From: Legionella cardiaca
Lineage (GTDB): Bacteria > Pseudomonadota > Gammaproteobacteria > Legionellales > Legionellaceae
Direction: 5' to 3'
Assembly (NCBI RefSeq): GCF_029026145.1
Contig: NZ_CP119078.1
Coordinates: 1 to 64,000 of the forward strand
Length of the DNA stretch: 64,000 nucleotides
The position numbers were made by a program, and so were the translations under genes. Below, in pieces: positions 56,668 to 64,000 of this stretch. Each line of letters begins with the position of its first letter. Position 1 is the first letter of the stretch. A model generated the notes under the pieces. The model was not told the DNA's origin and searched no databases. It saw nothing but the letters and a program-made list of their open reading frames with translations.

Positions 56668-57708
56668 ATGAAAAAGATTGATTTGCGCAGTGATACGATG
56701 ACAAAGCCTGATAAAGGCATGTTGCAGGCAATGATTCATGCTGAAGTTGGAGATGATGTCTGGAATGAAGATCCAACTGTTAGACGCCTGGAAGAAATGA
56801 TAGCCGACAAGGCTGGTATGGAAGCAGCCGTATTTGCACCCTCTGGAACACAATCTAATTTAATGGGACTTATGGCACATTGTGAGCGTGGTGACGAATA
56901 CATTGTTGGTCAAACCGCTCATACCTATCGTTGGGAAGGGGGCGGGGCTGCTGTCTTGGGAAGTATCCAACCGCAGCCTATTGATTTTTCTGACGATGGT
57001 AGTCTTCCTTTGGATAAAGTGGCATTAATGATTAAACCTATCGATGATCATCATCCCCGTACTAAATTGTTATGTCTCGAAAATACAACAAATGGTAAGG
57101 TGTTACCCCTTGATTATCTTAAAACCATACCTCAATTTTGTCGTGAACATCGGATTGCCAGCCATTTAGATGGTGCTCGAGTTTTTAATGCTGCAGTTAA
57201 ATTAGGCGTTCCTTTAGAAACGATTAGCAGGAATTTTGATTCTATTTCCATTTGTTTATCAAAAGGATTAGGTACACCAGTCGGTTCTGTACTTTGTGGC
57301 AGTAGTGAATTAATTAAGCGTGCGAGACGTTGGCGTAAAGTGTTGGGTGGAGGTATGAGACAAGCCGGGATTTTAGCAGCTGCAGGCATTTATGCGTTGG
57401 AAAATAACGTAGAGCGTTTAAGGGAGGATCATGAAAATGCTTTTTACCTTGCTAGCGGCTTAACAGAGTTTAATAGCATTGAAGTGGACCAGCAATCACT
57501 GCAAACAAATATTTTATGGGTTAAATTTAAACATCGCTATAGCGAATTACAAATCTATCTCCAGCAAAAGGGCATTTTATTCCCTCTGGCAAATTCACAA
57601 GGGACAGTAAGACTTGTTACTCATCTTGATGTTACAAGAAATGATATAACTCTTACTCTGGAGACAATTAAAAATTTTTACAAAAGTATCAGCTTCAATA
57701 ATTCCTAA
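56668..57708 (+). CDS. ltaE: Low-specificity L-threonine aldolase
   Basis: 346 residues. PLP enzyme cleaving L-threonine or L-allo-threonine to glycine and acetaldehyde. It starts IDLRSDTMTKP, has GDDVWNEDPTVRRLE, APSGTQSNL and HLDGARVFNA, and the PLP-binding Lys is in CLSKGLGTPVGS. Start follows the pseudogene by 11 bp; before the island arrived it was probably co-transcribed with the phosphotransferase gene. Confidence 0.95.
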   Translation: MKKIDLRSDTMTKPDKGMLQAMIHAEVGDDVWNEDPTVRRLEEMIADKAGMEAAVFAPSGTQSNLMGLMAHCERGDEYIVGQTAHTYRWEGGGAAVLGSIQPQPIDFSDDGSLPLDKVALMIKPIDDHHPRTKLLCLENTTNGKVLPLDYLKTIPQFCREHRIASHLDGARVFNAAVKLGVPLETISRNFDSISICLSKGLGTPVGSVLCGSSELIKRARRWRKVLGGGMRQAGILAAAGIYALENNVERLREDHENAFYLASGLTEFNSIEVDQQSLQTNILWVKFKHRYSELQIYLQQKGILFPLANSQGTVRLVTHLDVTRNDITLTLETIKNFYKSISFNNS

Positions 57709-57717
57709 CGTAATAGA

Positions 57718-58749
57718 GTGGAGGCCAAGCGTAGAATTCCACTCCTGTTAGCTAATTTGCAATTTTCAAATAGGACAGTCAAATTGGTACCTAGGCAAAA
57801 ATTGGTAGAGTCGAAATTAAATGCTAATAAAATCAGTGCGACGTCTGACAATTTTTTAAAACTGAAAGTTTTTGCTTTTCAGCCCGATGAAAAATTTTAT
57901 TTTCGCTCCTTTGAAGAGCGTCTGCAGATAGTAGAGGAACGAGTACTTCTTGCCAAAAAAATGGTACAAGGTAGTGTGGAACAAGAAGACAATCGCGATC
58001 CCCTGGAAAGCAAAAAATTTAAATGGTTTGGCTTTAAAGACACTAAAAGTCAACTTAAAAAATTAGAATTAGCATCAGATGCCACGCAACCCTTGGCAAT
58101 TTTTGTTGCCCCGGAATATTTATTTAAAAATTTATCTGGCCTTTGTTACCAACGTTACTATACCTGGGAGCAAAAGAATGCGTTCAAAAAAAGATTAAGG
58201 GCGCTATCCCTCGATACCGATATGCTCATTGTCCCTGGAACAATTTGTTGGTATAAGGAGGCGAAGACCAGTCAAAATATCTATTATCGGAATACAGCTT
58301 ATTTCTTCTATCGTGGCAATATCCAAAAATACAAAAAAAGATATCCTCATACATGTTATGATTTTGATTATACGGATGAAGGCTTTTTAAATTTAATGGA
58401 TTTGCGTCGACTGTATTTCAAATCCGGTGAGAAAGATGCCGCGGTCAAAGATTATTTTGGGATGAAATTAGGTGTTGAGATTTGTTACGATAGTGTACGA
58501 GGTTCATTAGCGCGAGTTATTAAAGAAAAAAACATTCCCTTAGACATACAACTTATCATTGCCGATGGCGCCAAAGAGGCTACTATTGTCGAACGAGATG
58601 GGTTGTTACTTATTAAAATAGAAAGAAATGCGGAAGAATCAAAAATAGGCAGAATCATCATCAAGGATAATAAAAACGCGGAATTAATCCCCGCTATGGC
58701 ATCGAACTGCTTTGAAACGAATGATTTAATTTCTTTTCAATTTAGATAA
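57718..58749 (+). CDS. Divergent nitrilase-superfamily (carbon-nitrogen hydrolase) protein
   Basis: 343 residues, GTG start 9 bp after ltaE. The Glu-Lys-Cys triad of the superfamily can be placed: Glu133 in FVAPEYLF, Lys204 or 206 in the GNIQKYKKRYP segment after YRNTAYFFYRG, and Cys256 in GVEICYDSVRG. The first 120 residues contain an unusual charged region between strands. Overall similarity to known amidases is low, so the reaction is unknown. An effector role is possible but unsupported. Confidence 0.7.
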   Translation: MEAKRRIPLLLANLQFSNRTVKLVPRQKLVESKLNANKISATSDNFLKLKVFAFQPDEKFYFRSFEERLQIVEERVLLAKKMVQGSVEQEDNRDPLESKKFKWFGFKDTKSQLKKLELASDATQPLAIFVAPEYLFKNLSGLCYQRYYTWEQKNAFKKRLRALSLDTDMLIVPGTICWYKEAKTSQNIYYRNTAYFFYRGNIQKYKKRYPHTCYDFDYTDEGFLNLMDLRRLYFKSGEKDAAVKDYFGMKLGVEICYDSVRGSLARVIKEKNIPLDIQLIIADGAKEATIVERDGLLLIKIERNAEESKIGRIIIKDNKNAELIPAMASNCFETNDLISFQFR

Positions 58750-59489
58750 TTTTCAATGTGTCAGGGAATCAGGATTAGCAATAAAATCTGCAACTGCACT
58801 TGCTTCTCGTGAATTGCTACATCTTATTGTCCATGGAGTCTTCTCTATCATGGCATAAAGCTGGCGTAGTTACTCGTCATGAGCAAAATACATTATTTTT
58901 AAGCCAGTCGGATTTCGTATTTTTAGAAACCTTAGAAGCACCTATAATGGCGTAACGTAAGAACAAAGGCTTATGTTAGGGAGAAGGATATTGACCAATA
59001 GGTAAAGATAAGTGGTTAAGTCTTGCAACGGTCACTGTTGCTAAGAGGATGTCACCAAAAGTATCTTAGGCGTCTTGGTCAATGCCAAGCTTGCTCACCA
59101 TACCTTCTTTTGACTTCCGAAATGGTTTTGTTAGCCGTGCAAGATTTTTAACCACAACTCTATAATATCAAGGCTTAAGACTTACAACAATTGGATTTGA
59201 TGCTTCTTTTGTAAAGATCTCGCAAATTTCAATTTGGTTAGCCGAGATAGGGCGTAAGGTTGGTTTTTTCTATACAAAAGTTAAACAAAAAGATTCATAT
59301 TGCTTATTAGGAAAGCTGTTTACCCAGGGGTATATATACTCACGTAACACGTCATTTTTCGTGGATATACGTGGATATAATAGTCAAATAGACTCAAAAA
59401 TTTCTTTAGCAAGACGAAATGAATACCTTCATTAATAATCCAAGTGGTAAATCTCCCCAATCACAAGGATAGTGTGAGGAGATTGAAAT
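58750..59489. other. 740-bp gene-poor interval, possible decayed gene
   Basis: No intact frame. On the minus strand one frame from about 59255 to 58830 is open except for a few stops and reads gene-like stretches such as VVVKNLARLTKPFRKSKEG, but another frame also looks gene-like near 59165, as expected for frameshift decay. Near 59360 CGTGGATATA occurs twice in tandem. Family of any former gene is not recognised. Confidence 0.35.
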
Positions 59490-60917
59490 TTAGATTATAG
59501 GAGACGCTTGGGAAAAAGAGATCTGTTCACTATCGCTTTGCATTTCTACGCTGTCTTCTTCACGTTTCAGTATAGTTCTTATCTGCCTGCAAAAAAATGC
59601 CTCTTTATAACTGTCATTGCTTGGATTAAGAAAGGTATAAATGCTCAGAAAATAATTGATACTTGTATTATCAAGATCACTTAATTTAAATCCTGTACCT
59701 ACTTTCATGAAACATTGATTAATAAACTGAACAGCAAGGTATTCTTTGTTATCTTTAAATTGATTATATAAATGCTCAATAACAAGTTTTTTATCTTGCA
59801 GCATTGCCGCTTTGTAGGTAGGAAACTCTTTGAAATTATCATTCGCCATTTTCACAAGGTCTGAAAATGGTGTGGTATAAAGCTGGTGAATTGTTTCAAA
59901 AATTTCGCATTTTATACGTTGTGATTGTAGAAACTGGCTAGGGAGAGGGGGTTCAACATATTGTGATTTGTCATCAGGAGTTGGTTCAGTTGAATTACTG
60001 TATTGTTGAAATATTGCATTAATTATGTCGAAGGGATTTGTAAAATTTAACCAATTACTGTCTTCCTTGATTCTTGAATTTGTTTGCTCTTTAAATGCAG
60101 GAAATCCTGGAAATGCTGGATTTTGTGCATCTGCTGTCTCAGCACCCTGGTCATCTGCATCTGTACCCCGCTCATAAGCAAACGCAGCACCTTGCCCATA
60201 TGAATACGCTGCGCCTTCTGTAGCCTCTGTGCTTTCCCCCACACACTCAATATTTTCTTCATATCCCTGGGGTGAGTTCGTTTCATCTTCAAAAAGAAGA
60301 AATTGGGCAAGACATTGACCAAAATCAATTAAGGTAACTTGGAGATGTGTATTATATTCTACTAATCCCCAGTTAGTATTTCCTCTATCTCCTCGCCCAA
60401 GAACTGTCAATAACACTGCACAAACACCAAGTCCGCGTACAGGTTTTGAGTTTCCTTGCTGAACCTCAACATCCCCTTCAGAATTAATTTTGTAACCGAG
60501 AATGGTTTGCGCATTGTAGTTATATGAGGCTTTCCAAGTTTGGAAATGCTCCATAAAATCCGATCCTATGAACAATTCATTCACATTCTTGCCATGAAAC
60601 CGATTATATTTGGCGGTGCAATGAGGACTAATTGCGCGTATTAAATCACCACAAAACCCCTCTCTTGAGATTGCGAATAGTTCTTCATTAGCTTCAATTT
60701 CATCAGCATATACACTGTCATAGAAATATTCATTACCAACAAGATCACCTATCTTTATTATGATTTTCTTTTCACTATTATGTTTTTTAGCAATACAAAC
60801 AACAGAATTACCCTTAGGTCCATCAGAAAAACGTGTAAAGAGCGTTGTTTTTTGTGGGGTTTTTTTAGATATTTTAAAAAAATGCAAGATACACCTCTGT
60901 TTGCTAACGATTAACAA
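59490..60917 (-). CDS. PI-kinase-like protein, candidate Dot/Icm effector
   Basis: 475 residues. A kinase-like core: Lys55 in KKIIIKIGDL, GRGDRGNTNWG at 174-184 resembling the catalytic GDRHxxN loop of phosphoinositide kinases, and LIDFG at 196-200 as the metal-binding DFG. An Ala/Glu/Gly-rich insert covers about 215-275. The last 30 residues are Glu/Ser-rich (REEDSVEMQSDSEQ), resembling an E-block secretion signal. Not an exact match to any lipid kinase I recognise; HipA-like kinase fold is an alternative. Confidence 0.65.
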   Translation of the reverse strand: MLIVSKQRCILHFFKISKKTPQKTTLFTRFSDGPKGNSVVCIAKKHNSEKKIIIKIGDLVGNEYFYDSVYADEIEANEELFAISREGFCGDLIRAISPHCTAKYNRFHGKNVNELFIGSDFMEHFQTWKASYNYNAQTILGYKINSEGDVEVQQGNSKPVRGLGVCAVLLTVLGRGDRGNTNWGLVEYNTHLQVTLIDFGQCLAQFLLFEDETNSPQGYEENIECVGESTEATEGAAYSYGQGAAFAYERGTDADDQGAETADAQNPAFPGFPAFKEQTNSRIKEDSNWLNFTNPFDIINAIFQQYSNSTEPTPDDKSQYVEPPLPSQFLQSQRIKCEIFETIHQLYTTPFSDLVKMANDNFKEFPTYKAAMLQDKKLVIEHLYNQFKDNKEYLAVQFINQCFMKVGTGFKLSDLDNTSINYFLSIYTFLNPSNDSYKEAFFCRQIRTILKREEDSVEMQSDSEQISFSQASPII

Positions 60918-61085
60918 TTACTCATTTTAGTAAATGTTGTCTTTGGCCATATTTTGCGCGAAGCATAGCAAAATTTTTTATAGCGTCAAGGTCAAGAAGT
61001 TATCAATACTGTATTTAGTAGTAGATGTAGGTTTAAAAATTTGCACGCATTTAAGTATCAGTTAAATCTATACGAATACTTGTTT

Positions 61086-62114
61086 TTATTTTTTTAGTAG
61101 GTGATTAATCTGATTAAATGGATACGGAGTTGACTTATCCTTTTGAATTTCTTTATAAAATCTATGCATTTTTTCAGCAATTGAAGCATGTTTAGATAGA
61201 AGATCACTAATTTTATCCGGTAAATTACTTGGGAATTTGTTTGCCAAATAATTACTTAAAGTATCATCCCAATTTTTATTATCAATATAACTAGTAAGAA
61301 CACTATGTAATAAGTTAACGAAATAACTGCCTCTGTCATAATTTTTGTGATCGTTTATAAAATTTAACTCAACCGTTGATAAATCAAACTTGTTAGATAA
61401 TGCCAAACCAAAATCACTGAGATAAATACTTTCTTCATCCGCTAAAATGTTATGGAAATGAGCATCCATATGAAGAAAATTATTGTCATGCATAAACTTG
61501 AAAACCATTTCAAAAGAATTATGCAATTGTTCAAGGTAGTTGATTGAATCTGATTCTGGGTAATTTAGTAGAATATCTTTTAAATGTTGGTATAAATTTT
61601 TAGGGAAATGTTCAAGAAATAATAAAAGACTCGCGTTGGCATTGTTTAAGCTATCTACTCGCTCTTTGATATTCGGGTTATTTTCCCAATAATCTAAATA
61701 ATTTGCGATAGTACCCCAATAAGAAACATCCGTTTTACTTAAACGATCTGGGATAATTCGCCAATTATACATAATCGGAAAATGAAGACATTGACCAGTA
61801 ATCACCCAATTGGTTGTCATAACATGTGCTGCGAGTTCACGCCACACATTAAAACCAGCCGATCCAATCCCATATTGATAGCACATTGGTAAGTCAAAAA
61901 TATTAGCGGTGGACATGAAAATATCCAATTCTAATTCAGTAATGGGAACTTGCTTTACAAATACGGGAATATTCTCGATTTCTATTCGAACAGAAGTCCC
62001 TCCAATGCCAGTATGAATTTCTTTTCCACTTAAGAGAGCATCAATTAATTGCTGATTGCTCATGCACGCTAGTGTATTGGAGACAACAGTATATTTTTTA
62101 GTTCGCGTAGACAT
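61086..62114 (-). CDS. Protein-kinase-like protein, candidate effector
   Basis: About 342 residues from MSTRT; a GTG three codons earlier is possible. All kinase landmarks can be placed (numbering from the GTG): Gly-rich GIGGTSV at 39-45, Lys57 in VFVKQVP, Glu96 in WRELAAH, catalytic loop HMDAHFHN at 218-225 and DFG at 237-239. The HxDxxxxN form resembles lipopolysaccharide- or aminoglycoside-type kinases more than HRD kinases. Substrate unknown. Adjacent genes on the same strand also have eukaryotic-like folds. Confidence 0.75.
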   Translation of the reverse strand: MSTRTKKYTVVSNTLACMSNQQLIDALLSGKEIHTGIGGTSVRIEIENIPVFVKQVPITELELDIFMSTANIFDLPMCYQYGIGSAGFNVWRELAAHVMTTNWVITGQCLHFPIMYNWRIIPDRLSKTDVSYWGTIANYLDYWENNPNIKERVDSLNNANASLLLFLEHFPKNLYQHLKDILLNYPESDSINYLEQLHNSFEMVFKFMHDNNFLHMDAHFHNILADEESIYLSDFGLALSNKFDLSTVELNFINDHKNYDRGSYFVNLLHSVLTSYIDNKNWDDTLSNYLANKFPSNLPDKISDLLSKHASIAEKMHRFYKEIQKDKSTPYPFNQINHLLKK

Positions 62115-62271
62115 ACTATTCACGTGATTTACTGATTGTGGCGGATAAGATTGTAACAGTTCTTTTTTAAAGCTTCATACTTATCCTGTTTAGCAGATGG
62201 ATATGATTAAAATAAAATGTCGTAATAGATTCGGACAGAAATATTATAAAAAAAATCATTTCATTAGGTGG

Positions 62272-62307
62272 GCGTTGCTATTACGGATCTATTAGCAATA
62301 GCAACGC
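62272..62307 (-). terminator. Terminator-like hairpin after ankyrin gene
   Basis: GCGTTGCTATT pairs perfectly with AATAGCAACGC around a 14-nt loop, 12 bases after the ankyrin gene stop on the minus strand. A T-run lies about 15 nt further, a little far for an ideal terminator. Confidence 0.5.
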
Positions 62308-62318
62308 ATTAATGTTTA

Positions 62319-63017
62319 TCAGGGATGAATTGCACTATTATTATTCATATCATCACCACAATTTTGCTTAAGCGCATTCAAAAGGTTACTCACAATTTTT
62401 TGTTTCACCTCTTTAAGTATTTCCGCAGTCTGAAAGAAAGTGCCATAATTCCGAATCACTCGCTTTACTGTATTCACTATCTGTTGTAATGGTTCTGTCA
62501 TAGTAGCTGTTGCATTGACCAAAGGATGCATCGCTAGAGCCAGTACAATATCTAAATGTCGATTATTGGCAGCCCAACGGAGTGCATAATTATCATCCGC
62601 GGCTGGATTGACATTAGGAAGAGTCATTAGAAATTTAACCACGGCTAAATGACCATGACGTGCAGCTGCACGAATGGCATTGTTATTACCTGCATCGGGA
62701 TTAACATCAGGAAGTGTTATTAGAAATTTAGCCACAGCTAAACGTCCATTACGTGTCGCCACACGGAATGCATGATTATTTGCATCTGAAGTGACACCAG
62801 GAAGCGTTACAAGAAATTGGACAACTTCTAAATAACCATTGTATGCAGCCAAACAGAGTGCATTATTTTCATCGCCATTTGGATCCACACCCGGAATGGT
62901 CGTTAGAAATTTAATCAAATCTAAATTATTATTAATGATTGCTTTAATAAAAATTTTATTTAATGTCTCAGTCATTAATCCATCATTGGGAGAATTGGTT
63001 TCACTTCGTTCGCGCAT
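62319..63017 (-). CDS. Ankyrin-repeat protein
   Basis: 232 residues. Four to five ankyrin units between about residues 20 and 175, for example NNALCLAAYNGYLEVVQFL, NHAFRVATRNGRLAVAKFL and NNAIRAAARHGHLAVVKFL, each ending TLPxVNP or similar. The DNA of the units is clearly related, suggesting recent internal amplification. The C-terminal 55 residues are helical. Ankyrin proteins are frequent Dot/Icm effectors in Legionella; here that is inference. Confidence 0.87.
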   Translation of the reverse strand: MRERSETNSPNDGLMTETLNKIFIKAIINNNLDLIKFLTTIPGVDPNGDENNALCLAAYNGYLEVVQFLVTLPGVTSDANNHAFRVATRNGRLAVAKFLITLPDVNPDAGNNNAIRAAARHGHLAVVKFLMTLPNVNPAADDNYALRWAANNRHLDIVLALAMHPLVNATATMTEPLQQIVNTVKRVIRNYGTFFQTAEILKEVKQKIVSNLLNALKQNCGDDMNNNSAIHP

Positions 63018-63162
63018 GATTATTTATTCCAGAATATTCTATGTGAATGAAATATATAGTCATATCATTAGTACTTTATTAAGTTATCTACGCATTTGTC
63101 GCGAGATAACTACCTTAGATTGGAAAATAGAGACTTATTGCAAGTCTGTAAGGATTAATAAT

Positions 63163-63705
63163 ATGTTAGCTAAATGTTCAGTTTTTATTGCTACCAGTCT
63201 TGATGGATTTATTGCTAGAGATGATGGGTCTATTGATTGGTTAACGAAGGCGAATAATCTTGCGCCATCTGGTGAAGATGGTGGTTATAAATCATTTATA
63301 TCAACAGTCGATGGATTAGTTATGGGAAGGTACTCCTTTGAGAAAGTATTATCATTTGAAACTTGGCCATATGGAGACCTTCCAGTAATGGTGATGACTA
63401 ACCACCCCATAGAAATACCTGTGCATTTGAAAAAATGCGTCTCCACATCTTCAGAAACACCTACAGAACTAGTAAACCGGTTAACAAATGAAGGGTATAA
63501 GCATCTTTACATTGATGGAGGCATTACTATTCAAAACTTTATAGCTAGTGGCCTGATTAACGAATTAACAATAACTATTGTTCCGGTTTTGCTAGGTTCT
63601 GGTCGCCCATTATTTGGAGCATTGGCACGGGATATTGAATTAAACCAAATGACAACGTACACACTGGGTGGTGGTTTTGTCCAAGTTAAATACAAATTAA
63701 TGTAA
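63163..63705 (+). CDS. Dihydrofolate reductase / RibD C-terminal family protein
   Basis: 180 residues from the ATG at 63163, with AAGGA 8 nt upstream; the open frame reaching back to 62839 is opposite the ankyrin gene and not part of it. The fold signature is VFIATSLDGFIARDDGSIDWL, DGLVMGRYSFEKVL and LYIDGGITIQNFIASGLINELTITIVPVLLGSG. Small NADPH-dependent reductases of this group are widespread; the substrate is not known. Confidence 0.9.
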   Translation: MLAKCSVFIATSLDGFIARDDGSIDWLTKANNLAPSGEDGGYKSFISTVDGLVMGRYSFEKVLSFETWPYGDLPVMVMTNHPIEIPVHLKKCVSTSSETPTELVNRLTNEGYKHLYIDGGITIQNFIASGLINELTITIVPVLLGSGRPLFGALARDIELNQMTTYTLGGGFVQVKYKLM

Positions 63706-63853
63706 CCGACTTGTCAAAGCAAAAAAATGACTGCATTAGTTTATGGCTGACGCATCCCCATTATTAATAGAGTATCTAAGGTAGAAAGTTGTGTACAACA
63801 AATTATTAATGTTAGCGTGCCACCTGAAGATTAAGCACAAGGTTTCATACAGA

Positions 63854-64000
63854 TCAACCTGATTTGTCTAATTGGCTAGATAGTAAACCCTTAAGAATAG
63901 GGTCCGCTTCTTTTATAAATTCACTATCATCATAAGTGGTTGAAGAATCAAAAACATGATTATATTGAACTTTAACTTTGGTATCGTTAGTAAATAATTG
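63854..64000 (-). CDS. 3' end of an unidentified gene, cut by the window edge
   Basis: A minus-strand frame runs from the window edge to a TGA at 63854, giving 48 residues ending KGLLSSQLDKSG. No family can be recognised from this piece. Composition looks coding, but length is too short for certainty. Confidence 0.45.
   Translation of the reverse strand, partial: QLFTNDTKVKVQYNHVFDSSTTYDDSEFIKEADPILKGLLSSQLDKSG

Noticed and set aside
59340-59394. Tandem CGTGGATATA as a possible CRISPR or iteron array
   Set aside because: Only two copies, no spacers and no associated genes.
62839-63162. Upstream extension of the RibD-type reductase frame
   Set aside because: It lies antisense to the ankyrin gene; the family sequence begins only at 63163 where a good ribosome binding site stands.

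Overview
The window looks like chromosome of a Legionella species. The evidence is moderate-to-low GC with gammaproteobacterial core genes, several proteins with eukaryotic-type folds (kinases, a PI-kinase-like protein, ankyrin repeats), a polyhydroxybutyrate locus, a LetE-like RMF-family protein beside pdxH, and no ispE between lolB and prs (Legionella is known to use the mevalonate route). No species can be named from sequence alone.

Layout. 1-1697 is the 3' end of sucC plus sucD. 1836-7610 carries, on the minus strand, an apparently exported peptide deformylase paralogue and a 1664-residue helical protein with an internal duplication. 7849-13153 is pdxH, an RMF/LetE-like gene, an SseB-like gene, an MFS transporter, a DUF945 protein and fis. 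13361-20364 holds prs, tRNA-Gln, lolB, coaD, ggt, plsC, bioY, mutM and a small membrane protein. 20541-27068 is a fatty-acid desaturase followed by a PHB locus (two reductases, phaR, phasin, phaC) with two candidate PhaR operators before the phasin gene. 27305-31470 has a Ser/Thr kinase-like candidate effector and two thiolase-fold ketosynthases, one resembling type III PKS and one FabH. 31548-36108 is smc, zipA and a YggU-family gene. 36278-49325 is a division and cell-wall cluster in the order murF-mraY-murD-ftsW-murC-murB-ddl-ftsQ-ftsA-ftsZ-lpxC; murG is absent from its usual place. 49474-51358 holds an unknown gene, a convergent intergenic space with several DnaA boxes, the helicase-loader gene dciA and a PH-domain protein.

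The most unusual structure is at 52007-56656. A kinase-fold phosphotransferase gene (51351-52241) has been interrupted near its 3' end by an AT-rich island of about 4.2 kb, flanked by a perfect 216-bp direct repeat of that gene's 3' portion. The island carries a tightly packed minus-strand operon (XRE regulator, HTH-less LuxR-type sensor-like protein, second peptide deformylase, MFS transporter) and a divergent LuxR-family regulator. No integrase or transposase is present. The content suggests a regulated accessory module, perhaps for resistance to a deformylase inhibitor or for signal processing; this is inference.

After the island come ltaE, a divergent nitrilase-fold protein, a 740-bp gene-poor interval, and a run of candidate effectors (PI-kinase-like, protein-kinase-like, ankyrin), then a RibD/DHFR-type reductase and the 3' end of one more gene at the window edge.
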